From Niveispirillum sp. SYP-B3756 (GTDB lineage: Bacteria > Pseudomonadota > Alphaproteobacteria > Azospirillales > Azospirillaceae), in the NCBI RefSeq assembly GCF_009495745.1, contig NZ_WIDQ01000011.1:62001-126000 (forward strand): a stretch of DNA of 64,000 bases, written 5' to 3'. Every line of letters begins with the position of its first letter. Positions within the stretch are counted from its first letter, which is position 1. The notes under the pieces were generated by a model. The model was given only the letters and a program-made list of their open reading frames with translations, did no database searches and was not told where the DNA came from. This document shows, piece by piece, positions 1-8,367 of the stretch. A program made the translations under genes and the position numbers.

Positions 1-1
1 T

Positions 2-1690
2 GATGCCGCCAACCTGTTGAAACCGGCGCTGGCCCGCGGGGAATTGCGCACCATCGCCGCCACCACCTGGGCTGAATATAAGAAATATTTTGAGAAAGAC
101 CCCGCACTGGCCCGCCGCTTCCAGGTGGTGAAGGTGGATGAACCGGATGAGGCGACGGCGGTGGCGATGCTGCGCGGGCTGGTGCCGAAGCTGGAGGCGC
201 ATCATGGTGTGCGGGTGCTGGATGAGGCGGTGGCCGATGCCGTGCGTCTGTCCCACCGCTATATCACCGGGCGGCAATTGCCGGACAAGGCCATCGGCGT
301 GCTGGATACCGCCTGTGCCCGTGTCGCCATCGCCCAGAATGGGGAGCCGCCGGCGCTGGAGGCAGCCCGGCGGGAGGTGCGGCAACTGACCGATGAAATC
401 GCCCTGCTGGGCCGGGAAAAGGCGCGTGGCCGCGACCATGGGGAGCGGATAGAGGCGCTGGAAGACAGCCGCGAGCAGGCCCAGGACCGGCTGGAACGGC
501 TGCGCCAGCGCTGGGTGCAGGAAGGCGCATTGGCCGCCCGCGTGCGGGAGTTGGAGGAGAAACTGGCCGCCGGCACCTTGCGCGGGGCCGATTTCAGCAA
601 AGCGCTGGATGACCTGGAAGGCTTGCGGCTGGAACTGGAGCAGATCCAGCAGGATGAAACCCTGGTGCCATTGTCGGTCGATCACCGCGCCGTTGCCGCC
701 GTCGTTTCCGGCTGGACCGGCATTCCGGTGGGGCGGATGTTGACCGACAATATCGCCGCCGTGCGCCGCCTGCGCCAGCGCATGGCCGAGCGGGTGGTGG
801 GGCAGGATGATGCGCTGGACGCCGTGGCCCGCCGCATCCAGACCTATTACGCCTCCCTGGCCGAACCGGGAAAACCCACCGGCGTTTTCCTGCTGGTCGG
901 CCCGTCCGGCGTGGGCAAGACGGAAACGGCGCTGGCGCTGGCCGACCTGCTGTTCGGCGGTGAACGGGCCATGGTGACCATCAACATGTCGGAATATCAG
1001 GAGGCGCACAGCGTTTCCGGCCTGAAGGGTGCCCCGCCCGGCTATGTCGGCTATGGGCGCGGCGGGGTGCTGACGGAGGCGGTGCGCCGCAACCCCTATG
1101 CCGTGGTGCTGCTGGACGAGGTGGAAAAGGCCCATACCGATGTGCTGGAACTGTTCTATCAGGTGTTCGATAAGGGCGTGCTGGAGGATGGCGAGGGCGT
1201 TCCGGTTGATTTCAAAAACACGGTGATCCTGCTGACCAGCAATCTGGGGGCCGACATCATCCATGAACGCGCCGCCGCCGGGGCCAAGGCGGACACGTTG
1301 GTGGAGGCGATCCGCCCCGCCCTGGTGCGGCATTTCAAGCCGGCCCTGCTGGGCCGCATGGTGGTGGTGCCCTATCTGCCGCTGCCGCCGGCCCGGCTGG
1401 GGGAGATTGTGCGCCTGAAACTATCGCGCATCCAGGCGCGCATGGCCGATGCCTATCAGGCCGAACTGACCTATGATGAAGCAGTGGTGGCCCATATCGT
1501 TGCCCGCTGCCGGGCGGCCGATGCGGGTGCCCGCGCCATCGACCAGATCCTGACCAATAACCTGCTGCCGCAATTGTCGGGGGAGGTGCTGGAAAGGCTG
1601 GCCAATGGTGCCGCGATTGATCTGGTGCATGTCGCCACCGATCCGGCCGGGGCCGGGCTGGTGGTTCGGTTTGGGAAGCAGGGTGCATGA
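2..1690 (+). CDS. clpV: Type VI secretion AAA+ ATPase ClpV/TssH (5' end missing)
   Basis: C-terminal 562 residues of the Hsp100 ATPase that disassembles the contracted T6SS sheath. The frame is open to the left edge (Asp-Ala-Ala-Asn-Leu-Leu-Lys at base 2), so the start lies outside the window; full ClpV proteins are about 870-900 residues. Visible parts are the end of the first AAA+ module (GELRTIAATTWAEYKKYFEKD), a charged coiled-coil middle domain around residues 125-205, and a complete second AAA+ module with Walker A GPSGVGKTE near residue 300 and Walker B VVLLDEVEKAH. The clamp of ClpV rather than ClpB is supported by the adjacent vgrG, which overlaps it by 4 bases (ATGA). Confidence 0.95.
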   Translation, partial: DAANLLKPALARGELRTIAATTWAEYKKYFEKDPALARRFQVVKVDEPDEATAVAMLRGLVPKLEAHHGVRVLDEAVADAVRLSHRYITGRQLPDKAIGVLDTACARVAIAQNGEPPALEAARREVRQLTDEIALLGREKARGRDHGERIEALEDSREQAQDRLERLRQRWVQEGALAARVRELEEKLAAGTLRGADFSKALDDLEGLRLELEQIQQDETLVPLSVDHRAVAAVVSGWTGIPVGRMLTDNIAAVRRLRQRMAERVVGQDDALDAVARRIQTYYASLAEPGKPTGVFLLVGPSGVGKTETALALADLLFGGERAMVTINMSEYQEAHSVSGLKGAPPGYVGYGRGGVLTEAVRRNPYAVVLLDEVEKAHTDVLELFYQVFDKGVLEDGEGVPVDFKNTVILLTSNLGADIIHERAAAGAKADTLVEAIRPALVRHFKPALLGRMVVVPYLPLPPARLGEIVRLKLSRIQARMADAYQAELTYDEAVVAHIVARCRAADAGARAIDQILTNNLLPQLSGEVLERLANGAAIDLVHVATDPAGAGLVVRFGKQGA

Positions 1691-3699
1691 GTGATGCCTG
1701 GACGCAGGATGGCCAGTCGCTGTCGCTATCGACATCGCTGGGCAAGGACAAGCTGGTCCTGCGGGAACTGACGGGGCAGGAGGGTGTCTGCTCCCTGTTC
1801 AGCTTCGACATTACGGCCACGGCGGAAACGGCCGATACCGACCTGTCCAGCCTGATCGGCCAGTCGCCGACGGTGACGCTGATCGGCCCGGACGGGGCCA
1901 AGCGCTATATTAACGGGGTCTGTGTGCGGGCGGTGCAGATGGAAAGCACCTGTCAGCTGCAATTGCGCCCCTGGTTGTGGCAATTATCGCTGACCAGCAG
2001 CTGCCGCATCTTCCAGAACAAGACAGCGCCGGAGATCATCAAGGCCGTCTTCAGCGATCTGGGCTTCAGCGATTTCAAGGATAGTTTGACGGCGACATAT
2101 CAGGCGCGTGAATATTGTGTGCAATATAATGAAACGGCGCTGAATTTCGTCTGCCGGCTGATGGAAGATGAAGGCATCTTCTGGTTCTTCACCCATGCGG
2201 ATGGCAAACATACGCTGGTGCTGGCCGATGATGCCTCCGCCCATAGCAATATTCCCGGCACGGCGACACTGCCCTATATCCCGCTGCCGGCGGAAAAAGG
2301 CTGGGTCGATCTGGACCGGGTTGAAAGTTTCACCATCGAAACAATGATGGTCAGCGGTAAGTATCAGGCCGATGATTTCGCTTTCGATACGCCGTCGACA
2401 GAGCTGAAGACCAGCGTGTCCGGTCAGGGAAAATTGCAGGTCTATGAATATCCCGGCCTTTACAGCAAGAAAAGCCAGGGCGACGCCCTGGCCAAGATCC
2501 GGCTGGCGGAACTGGAAGTGCCGGCCAGCCGGGCCAGCGGCACCGGGTCGGCGCGGGCCATGGCGGCGGGGCTGAAATTCACCCTGTCTGGCCACCCCAA
2601 ATCGGCGGCCAACGCCGCCTATGTGCTGCATCAGGTGGAACATCAGGCCCGGTTCGGGATCTATTCCAACAGCTTCGCCGTCCTGCCGGCCAGCGCCACC
2701 TTTCGCCCACCGCGCACGGCCCATCGTCCGCGCATCGCCGGTACCCAGACGGCGATTGTCGTGGGCAAGGCGGGGGAGGAGATCTGGACCGACAAGCATG
2801 GCCGCATCAAGGTGCAGTTCCATTGGGACCAGGAAGGCAAGAAGGATGAGAATTCATCCTGCTGGGTGCGCGTGGCCCAGGGCTGGGCAGGCAAAAACTG
2901 GGGTTCCTTCTTCCTGCCCCGCATCGGGCAGGAGGTGGTGGTCAGCTTCTTGGATGGCGACCCCGACCGCCCCCTGGTGACGGGATCGGTCTATAATGGG
3001 GAACAGCCCGTCCCCTATGCCCTGCCGGACAACCAGACCAAAAGCACGGTAAAATCCAACGCTTCCAAGGGCGGCGGCGGCTATAACGAATTCCGCTTCG
3101 AAGATAAAAAGGGGGAGGAGGAGGTTTACCTGCAGGCGGAAAAGGACTTTACCCTTTTGGTAAAGAACCAGCGAAAGGCCACGATCAATGAAGCTGACGA
3201 TCTGTTGACCATCGATAAGGGCAACCGCACGACCAGTATCACCAAGGGCAATGACACGCTGACCATTTCCGAAGGCGACCTGACCACCCAGGTTGCCAAG
3301 GGCAAGGAGACCCATTCGGTGAAGGGCACGCGGTCGGTGACGGTGGAAGGCGATGAGACCCATACCAGCAAGGCTGATGTGACCTGGAACGTGACGGGCG
3401 ATTTCACCTTGAAGGTGAATGGCAACATCACCATCCAGGCCGGCGGTTCCATCACCTTGAAGGGGGGCACCAGCGCGACTGTGCAAGCCGGTACCGAAGC
3501 GACGGTGAAGGCCGGCACAGCAGCCACCATGCAGGCCGGTACCGATGCCACGGTGAAGGGGCTGAATGTCACCGCCAAGGCTGACGTCGGCGCCACCTTG
3601 CAAGGGGGCGTGTCGGCAGAGGTGAAGGGCAGCGCCAGCGGCACCATTGATGGCGGCGGCATGTTGACCCTGAAGGGCGGCCTGGTGAAGATCAATTGA
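1687..3699 (+). CDS. vgrG: Type VI secretion spike protein VgrG/TssI
   Basis: 670-residue trimeric spike protein at the tip of the T6SS tube. The N-terminal half has the gp27-like hub (FDITATAETADTDLSSLIGQ, then WFFTHADGKHTLVLADD). The gp5 OB-fold follows around residues 365-440, with VQFHWDQEGKKDENSSCWVR and the classic GWAGKNWGSFFLPRIGQEVV. The C-terminal part from about residue 500 is a DUF2345-like beta-helical spike of repeated ATVQAGT/ATVKAGT/ATMQAGT units ending in GGGMLTLKGGLVKIN. No extra C-terminal toxin domain is present, so this is a structural VgrG that probably delivers a separate cargo. It overlaps clpV by 4 bases and is followed 12 bases later by a MORN-repeat gene. Confidence 0.96.
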   Translation: MSDAWTQDGQSLSLSTSLGKDKLVLRELTGQEGVCSLFSFDITATAETADTDLSSLIGQSPTVTLIGPDGAKRYINGVCVRAVQMESTCQLQLRPWLWQLSLTSSCRIFQNKTAPEIIKAVFSDLGFSDFKDSLTATYQAREYCVQYNETALNFVCRLMEDEGIFWFFTHADGKHTLVLADDASAHSNIPGTATLPYIPLPAEKGWVDLDRVESFTIETMMVSGKYQADDFAFDTPSTELKTSVSGQGKLQVYEYPGLYSKKSQGDALAKIRLAELEVPASRASGTGSARAMAAGLKFTLSGHPKSAANAAYVLHQVEHQARFGIYSNSFAVLPASATFRPPRTAHRPRIAGTQTAIVVGKAGEEIWTDKHGRIKVQFHWDQEGKKDENSSCWVRVAQGWAGKNWGSFFLPRIGQEVVVSFLDGDPDRPLVTGSVYNGEQPVPYALPDNQTKSTVKSNASKGGGGYNEFRFEDKKGEEEVYLQAEKDFTLLVKNQRKATINEADDLLTIDKGNRTTSITKGNDTLTISEGDLTTQVAKGKETHSVKGTRSVTVEGDETHTSKADVTWNVTGDFTLKVNGNITIQAGGSITLKGGTSATVQAGTEATVKAGTAATMQAGTDATVKGLNVTAKADVGATLQGGVSAEVKGSASGTIDGGGMLTLKGGLVKIN

Positions 3700-3711
3700 G
3701 GATGATGCTCC

Positions 3712-4323
3712 ATGGCTGAGGCGCAAACCGCCCCCGATGCCGGCGCACCGGCCCTGCATGAGGAATTTGACGCAGCCGGCACGCTGCGCCGCCGTTTCAC
3801 CCTGCGCGACGGGCTGCTGGATGGGGTGATGGAGATTTTCGACGTCAAGGGGCGGCCGGAAACAAGGCAATCTTTTCGCCTGGGCGTGCTGGATGGGCCG
3901 GCCACCATCTGGCAGGCCGGACGGCTGTCCTTGGAAATGACCTATCAGGATGGGTTGCTGGCGGGGGAGGTGCATTCCTTTGACCCCGCCGGGCGCAAGG
4001 TGGCCGTCACTCCCTTTCTGGCAGGGCGCAAGCATGGCACGGCCACCATCTTCTATCCCGATGGTCGGCCCATGCGGGTGGAAACCTATCAGGATGATCT
4101 GCTGCAAGGCCCGGTGCTGGATTACCATCCAGGTGGACAGTTGCGGCAGAAGGCCAGCTATGTCGATGGTGTGCTGAGCGGCGAATTGATCGTTTATGAT
4201 ACGGCGGGCCAGGTGCTGGAACGCGCCCTCTATGTCGATGGGGTGCGGCAGAACCCGCTGGGTGATCAGGTGGCGGCCAGCAAGCCAGGCCTGATGGATC
4301 GGTTGTTTGGTAAAGGGGGGTAA
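3712..4323 (+). CDS. MORN-repeat (YwqK-like) protein in the T6SS locus
   Basis: 203 residues without a signal peptide. The sequence is an array of about six degenerate 22-24 residue MORN/YwqK-type repeats of the form G-x-a-x-x-Y/F-x-x-x-G (for example DGVMEIFDVKGRPETRQSF, GEVHSFDPAGRKVAVTPF, HGTATIFYPDGRPMRVETY, GPVLDYHPGGQLRQKASY, GELIVYDTAGQVLERALY). A short tail GLMDRLFGKGG follows. YwqK-like proteins are often annotated as antitoxin-like, but that is a weak functional label. Its position between vgrG and the PAAR-like gene makes a spike adaptor, an effector chaperone or an immunity protein plausible; the sequence does not decide between them. Confidence 0.8.
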   Translation: MAEAQTAPDAGAPALHEEFDAAGTLRRRFTLRDGLLDGVMEIFDVKGRPETRQSFRLGVLDGPATIWQAGRLSLEMTYQDGLLAGEVHSFDPAGRKVAVTPFLAGRKHGTATIFYPDGRPMRVETYQDDLLQGPVLDYHPGGQLRQKASYVDGVLSGELIVYDTAGQVLERALYVDGVRQNPLGDQVAASKPGLMDRLFGKGG

Positions 4324-4326
4324 GCG

Positions 4327-4716
4327 ATGGGCCAGGAGGTGGTGGCGGGTGCGTTGCTGCAATGCAGCTTCGGGGCGGCTCCGGCGGCCTTGTCCGTGCT
4401 GCCGATCAATCGCACCATGGCGGGCGGGCCCTGTGCCGCCAATATCATGGATTTCGCCCCCGGCTTGAATATTCCGCCCTTTGCCATGTGCAACAGCGTA
4501 GCCAATCCGATGGTGGCAGCGGCGACCGCAGCGGCCTTGGGGGCCTTGACCCCCATGCCCTGTATGCCGGTGACGGTGGCCCCCTGGGCACCCGGTGCGC
4601 CCACTGTGCTGATTGGTAATATGCCGGCGCTGAATAACAGCTCCAAATGCATGTGCGCCTGGGGTGGGGTCATCTCTATCAATTTTGCCGGACAGGTAAC
4701 GGTGCAAGTACCTTGA
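4327..4716 (+). CDS. PAAR-like protein (DUF4280/DUF4150 type), T6SS spike tip
   Basis: 129 residues, 3 bases after the MORN gene's stop. It shows the DUF4280/PAAR-like pattern: VAGALLQCSFGAAP at the start, repeated Cys residues (GGPCAANIMD, FAMCNSVANP, PMPCMPVTVAPW, SSKCMCAWGG) and a Pro/Gly-rich fold ending in a conserved WGGVISI segment. Proteins of this family cap the VgrG trimer with a small metal-stabilised cone. It is a stand-alone domain with no C-terminal effector. The locus order vgrG, MORN, PAAR-like suggests these three are assembled together. Confidence 0.85.
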   Translation: MGQEVVAGALLQCSFGAAPAALSVLPINRTMAGGPCAANIMDFAPGLNIPPFAMCNSVANPMVAAATAAALGALTPMPCMPVTVAPWAPGAPTVLIGNMPALNNSSKCMCAWGGVISINFAGQVTVQVP

Positions 4717-4728
4717 TCTCTTTCCCTC

Positions 4729-4894
4729 AGTGTCTGTCCGGAAAGTTATCGCGTCTTTCGAACCCTTGACCTTTCCCCACCGTCATTCCCGCGAAGGCGG
4801 GAATCCATTCAACAGCGCGGATTTTGGATTCCCGCCTTCGCGGGAATGACGGTTAAGCTATTGTAAAAGAAGCGAAAGTTCTCAGACGGACTCT
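4729..4894. repeat. MITE-like repeat A, copy 1, with a central 73-bp palindrome
   Basis: A second copy lies at 39668-39833. Both begin AGTGTCTGTC(C/T)GGAAAGTTATCG and end GAAAGTTCTCAGACGG(A/G)CTCT; these ends are imperfect inverted repeats of each other. The centre, 4780-4852, is a long hairpin with arms CCGTCATTCCCGCGAAGGCG... and its complement around a 17-base loop. The loop is in the opposite orientation in the other copy. No reading frame of note is inside. The 248-bp gap between the PAAR-like gene and the next gene holds nothing else visible. Confidence 0.85.
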
Positions 4895-4964
4895 CAGAAT
4901 CTGCCATGGTTGAAGCGGAATGCTCCCTCCGCTACCATAGGAGAGCAACCCGCAAGGGGTGAAG

Positions 4965-5714
4965 ATGAGCCCGCCCAATCGCCGTTTCGCGCCACAAGGT
5001 GCTATCGCCCAGCCGATGAAGACCTTCGATGCCATCCGCACCGCCCAGCATGGCGGCGCGCGGGTGAGTGCAGGGGAGGAACTGGTGCAGGCCGCCCGTG
5101 ACATGTTCCAACTGCGCCAGCCCGACCGGGGCGTGATGGTGCGGCCCAACGGCACCTATAATTTCGTGCGCGTGGCGGGCCAGACGCGGGCGCAGTCGCA
5201 AACCCTGGTCTCGGCCAAGGCGGGTCATGCCGCCATCGCCGCCGGCCGCCCGGTGCTCTATGCCGGCACCATGCGGTTTGACAATGGCGTGCTGGACTGG
5301 TGGAGCAATTATTCCGGCACCTATCAGCCCATCGCGGCCTTCCGTGGTCAGGCCAATCTGCCGGAAGACCGTTTCACACCCTGGCAGGGCCTGCAGATGG
5401 GCGGCATCGGAATGCAGCGCAACACTTTCCGTGACCAGCGCCGCGCCCAGGAACCAGAGAAGCCGAAGGTGCCGGCGCCGGCCAAACCAGCCGCCGCAGC
5501 CCCTGCACCGCTGAAGCCGACGCCGGCGGTGAAGGCCGCACCCAAGGAAAGGGCGCAGAAGCCCGTTGCCCCCTTGCGACAACCGCAGGTGCCCCCGGCC
5601 AAGCCGGCGGTTGCAGCTAGCAAACCGGACGTGGCCGCGCCGCCCACCCGCAGCGTTCCCCAGCCGGCACCACAGGCGGCCCAGCCGCCCGCCCCGCCGG
5701 GGAGGACGCGGTGA
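4965..5714 (+). CDS. Hypothetical protein with a proline/alanine-rich C-terminal half
   Basis: 249 residues from the ATG at 4965, preceded by AAGGGG five bases away; a GTG two codons upstream overlaps that ribosome site and is less likely. Residues about 1-155 form a compact domain with a conserved-looking core (GHAAIAAGRPVLYAGTMRF, then DWWSNYSGTYQP and EDRFTPWQGL). The N-S/Y-S-G-x-Y-x-P element resembles a motif seen in domains attached to secreted polymorphic toxins, but that is a resemblance only. Residues 165-249 are low-complexity Pro/Ala/Lys, probably disordered. There is no signal peptide. It overlaps the next gene by 4 bases, so the two are co-translated. Function unknown. Confidence 0.7.
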   Translation: MSPPNRRFAPQGAIAQPMKTFDAIRTAQHGGARVSAGEELVQAARDMFQLRQPDRGVMVRPNGTYNFVRVAGQTRAQSQTLVSAKAGHAAIAAGRPVLYAGTMRFDNGVLDWWSNYSGTYQPIAAFRGQANLPEDRFTPWQGLQMGGIGMQRNTFRDQRRAQEPEKPKVPAPAKPAAAAPAPLKPTPAVKAAPKERAQKPVAPLRQPQVPPAKPAVAASKPDVAAPPTRSVPQPAPQAAQPPAPPGRTR

Positions 5715-6346
5715 CGCAGCGCCTGCATCCCTTATGGATTATCGCCGGGATGGCCCTGTTCGGCCTGTTGACCTTTCTGGCCGGGCTGCTGCTGGGGCTG
5801 TCCTTGGCGGATAAGCCAGAGGAGGGGCGTGCACAGGCGGCGCATGGCACAGCGGCGCCGGCCGGGGTGGCGCCGCATCCAAGCGCAACAGCCACCACCA
5901 CACCGACACCACCGATTGAGGCCACCAGCGTCCCACCAACGCAGATGGCGGCCGTCAGCCCAGACGTCGCGGAAGGTGGCACGATGGTGAAAGGGTTGCG
6001 CAGCGGGGCGGTGACGGATCTGCCCGGCACCCCGCTGGGCCCGCTGGCCACCCAGGCGCTGGCGGCGCAGGGACCGGGGGAACTGCCGCTCTCCAGCCGC
6101 GTCATATCGGTGGAGGTGGCGCGGTTCCTGCTGGCATCGGCCGCCGCCGATCTGGTGGTGCAGTTGAAAAAACAAGGCTTCACGGCGGAGACGGTGACGG
6201 CCAGTTTTCCCGGTATGCCGCCCTGGCACGTGGTGACGCTGGGGCCGCAGCCGGATGAGCAGACAGCCCACCAATTGGCGATTGAGGCTGCGCGGGCGAC
6301 TGGCTTGGCGGCACGCGTGGTCAGCTGGCCGAAACCGGCCCCGTGA
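5711..6346 (+). CDS. Membrane-anchored protein with a SPOR-like C-terminal domain
   Basis: 211 residues, GTG start inside the stop region of the previous gene (GTGA overlap). One transmembrane segment at about residues 8-32 (LWIIAGMALFGLLTFLAGLLLGL) is followed by a Thr/Pro/Ala-rich linker. A C-terminal domain at about residues 127-205 has the beta-alpha-beta look of a SPOR domain (ISVEVARFLLASAAADLVVQLKKQGF... WHVVTLGPQPDEQTAHQLAIEA). Topology would place the C-terminus in the periplasm, where SPOR domains bind denuded peptidoglycan. The pairing with the preceding unknown gene is tight; a link to the T6SS just upstream is possible but not shown. Confidence 0.65.
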   Translation: MTQRLHPLWIIAGMALFGLLTFLAGLLLGLSLADKPEEGRAQAAHGTAAPAGVAPHPSATATTTPTPPIEATSVPPTQMAAVSPDVAEGGTMVKGLRSGAVTDLPGTPLGPLATQALAAQGPGELPLSSRVISVEVARFLLASAAADLVVQLKKQGFTAETVTASFPGMPPWHVVTLGPQPDEQTAHQLAIEAARATGLAARVVSWPKPAP

Positions 6347-6359
6347 ACGGCCGGCTGGA

Positions 6360-7643
6360 TCAGTCCTGTCCCTGCTGATCGGCGCGCTCTGGCGGCTGTG
6401 GCGGCAGGGCGGCCAGCGCCGCCAATGTCGCAAAAATCCGCTCCATATCTTCATCCCGCATCCAGGGGGAATTGCCGATCAACAGGCTGGTGCCGGCAAA
6501 GCGGCGGGCGCGGGGGTGGCTGGTGGCAGGGACGATGGGGGTCAGATAGGGATAATCATTCAGCGCATGGACAAACAGGCAGGAAACCCCCACCCCGGCC
6601 CCCCAGAGCGCTTGCAGGGCCTGATCCCGCCTTTGCCGGTCCGGCAATTGCACCATCAGGGCAGGCCAGTTTCCCCTGGCCCCCGGCGCATCGGTGATCA
6701 CCTTGATACCGCTGATCGCTTCCAGCTGTTTGCGTAGCCGTTCCCCCCGCTCCCGCCCGGCTTCCAGGAAATCCGCCAGCCGGGCCAGGGCGCTTTCGCC
6801 CACGCCCTGGCGCCAGCGTCCCACCGGGTGCAGCGGGATGTCCATGCCGAAATCGTCGCCGGCGGCAGCCACCATATCCCGTTGCTGCAGATGCCGGCGC
6901 AGCGACGCCCCATAGACCCAGGGCAGCAGCCGGGGCCGGTAGCAGAGCGCATAGGCGGCCAGTTCCAGGCTGCGCCGCAGTTCCATCAGGGGCGCAGGGC
7001 GCAGGATCTCCGCCGCACTGCGCGCCAGCTCCGCCCGCAGGGCCGGATCGCCGGCAGAAATCAGCCCGCCTTCATAGAGCGTCAGCCCCTTGCCGACGGC
7101 GAAACTGAAAAAGCCGATATCGCCCAGGGTGCCCACCGGCTGGCCATCTTGAAACGCCCCGAAGGCCTGGGCGGCGTCTTCCACCACAAAGGCGCCGTGC
7201 TGGGCGGCCAGCTGGCGCAGCGGGGCCACGGGGACCACGCGGCCGGCCAGATGGGTGGGGACGATGGCCAGGGTCTGCGGCCCGATCAGCCCCCGCAGCA
7301 TGTCCAGATCCAGGCCGATGCCGGCCGGGGCCAGATCGCAGGTCACCAGCCGCAGCCCGCAATGGGCCACGGCGATGGCCATCAGTGGGCAGGTATAGGC
7401 CGGCACGATCACCTCGCGTCGGGGGCTGCGCCGGGCCAATGTCTTCAGGGCGATAACCAGGGCGGCCGTGCCTGAACAGGTCAGCAGCAGCTGGTCTACC
7501 CCCAGAAAGCTGGCGGCAGCGCGGGCAAAGCCGCCCTCGCTTGCCGTGAAACCGGCCAGCAGGTCGCGCCAGCCGATGGGCAGCCCCGCCGTGGGCGGTA
7601 ATTCGCGGAATGGATCAGGCTGGGCCGGCGGCATGGTCTTCAT
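6360..7643 (-). CDS. DegT/DnrJ/EryC1/StrS-family PLP aminotransferase
   Basis: 427 residues from the ATG at 7643; a second ATG at 7634 is equally possible and both overlap the end of the small membrane gene upstream. Fold-type-I sugar-aminotransferase features are visible: LLLTCSGTAALVIALKTLAR near the cofactor phosphate site, VEDAAQAFGAFQDGQPVGTLGDIGFFSF with the ring-stacking Asp, and the Schiff-base Lys in VGKGLTLYEGGLI. Family members aminate keto-sugar nucleotides, as ArnB does for 4-amino-arabinose. It is the last gene of a five-gene minus-strand operon containing an EmrE-like pair, so amination of a lipid-linked or nucleotide-linked sugar is a reasonable inference. The substrate is unknown. 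Confidence 0.85.
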   Translation of the reverse strand: MKTMPPAQPDPFRELPPTAGLPIGWRDLLAGFTASEGGFARAAASFLGVDQLLLTCSGTAALVIALKTLARRSPRREVIVPAYTCPLMAIAVAHCGLRLVTCDLAPAGIGLDLDMLRGLIGPQTLAIVPTHLAGRVVPVAPLRQLAAQHGAFVVEDAAQAFGAFQDGQPVGTLGDIGFFSFAVGKGLTLYEGGLISAGDPALRAELARSAAEILRPAPLMELRRSLELAAYALCYRPRLLPWVYGASLRRHLQQRDMVAAAGDDFGMDIPLHPVGRWRQGVGESALARLADFLEAGRERGERLRKQLEAISGIKVITDAPGARGNWPALMVQLPDRQRRDQALQALWGAGVGVSCLFVHALNDYPYLTPIVPATSHPRARRFAGTSLLIGNSPWMRDEDMERIFATLAALAALPPQPPERADQQGQD

Positions 7644-8001
7644 CCAACGCCAGACAGATGATCCCCGCCACGATGATGATGGCCCCCAGCAATTGCGGCA
7701 GGCTGACCACCTCCCCGAACAGCACCACGGCGAAGGGCATGACAGCCACCACCTCCAGATGCGATGCGGCAAAGGCCGGGCCGATGGGGGCATGTTTCAG
7801 CAGGGACATCCAGGTGAAGAAGGCACCGATATAGCCGGCCACCGCCATATAGGCACCGGGATGCGCCAGCAACCGCAGCAGCCAATCCACATTGGCCGCC
7901 ACGGGCAGGGCGGCCTCGGCGGCCAGTTTGAAGCCGATCTGGGCCAGCACGTCGAAACCCAGCAGGAAGATAAAGCCGATAATGATCCCGCGCCGCATCA
8001 C
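7615..8001 (-). CDS. Small EmrE/EamA-like membrane protein (second of a pair)
   Basis: 128 residues with four predicted transmembrane segments (GIIIGFIFLLGFDVLAQIGF, YMAVAGYIGAFFTWMSLL, VVAVMPFAVVLFGEVV, LLGAIIIVAGIICLAL). Size and the GEV...LGAIIIVAG ending match the SMR/EmrE-like superfamily, which includes the ArnE/ArnF flippase pair. Its start overlaps the stop of the preceding SMR-like gene by 4 bases, which favours a heterodimer made in equal amounts. Adjacent aminotransferase and envelope genes point to export or flipping of a modified lipid-linked sugar rather than drug efflux. The substrate is not visible in the sequence. Confidence 0.8.
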   Translation of the reverse strand: MMRRGIIIGFIFLLGFDVLAQIGFKLAAEAALPVAANVDWLLRLLAHPGAYMAVAGYIGAFFTWMSLLKHAPIGPAFAASHLEVVAVMPFAVVLFGEVVSLPQLLGAIIIVAGIICLALDEDHAAGPA

Positions 8002-8357
8002 GCCCCTCCACCCATACCCACCAGGGCGACCCCGATGGCGATCAACAGGATGCCGGCAATCCGCATCCGGCTCAGCCGTTCAGCGAACAACAGCCGCCCG
8101 GCGATCATGACGATGATGATATTGACCGATCCCAGCAGCACACCCTGTGACAGGGGAACAGTGGACAGGAAGGCCGTCCAGGCCAGGAATTCCCCGCCAT
8201 AACAAAGGACACCCAGCCAGATCCAGGGCTGGCCCCCCATGGCGCGCCAGCGCGCCAACCCGTCACCGGGGGCGGTTGCGGCTTTCTTGAAGGCCAGCTG
8301 CCCGCCGGTATCGAGCACCATGTTTAAAAGCCAGAGAATGATGGCGAGATTTGACAT
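7998..8357 (-). CDS. Small EmrE/EamA-like membrane protein (first of a pair)
   Basis: 119 residues from the ATG at 8357, 10 bases after the upstream gene ends; longer readings run back into that gene. Four hydrophobic segments are visible (LAIILWLLNMVLDTGGQLAF, WIWLGVLCYGGEFLAWTAFL, GVLLGSVNIIIVMIAG, MRIAGILLIAIGVALVGMGGG). The motif RLLFAERLSRMRIAGILLI is typical of EamA/SMR half-transporters. The next gene, which encodes a second such protein, overlaps by 4 bases. Pairs of this kind (ArnE/ArnF, EmrE-like heterodimers) work together in the inner membrane. Confidence 0.8.
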   Translation of the reverse strand: MSNLAIILWLLNMVLDTGGQLAFKKAATAPGDGLARWRAMGGQPWIWLGVLCYGGEFLAWTAFLSTVPLSQGVLLGSVNIIIVMIAGRLLFAERLSRMRIAGILLIAIGVALVGMGGGA

Positions 8358-8367
8358 GGAATGTCCG

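Noticed and set aside
2854-4707. Long minus-strand open frame opposite vgrG, the MORN gene and the PAAR-like gene
   Set aside because: Low-complexity His/Gly-rich translation typical of antisense frames in GC-rich DNA; the plus-strand genes have clear domains.
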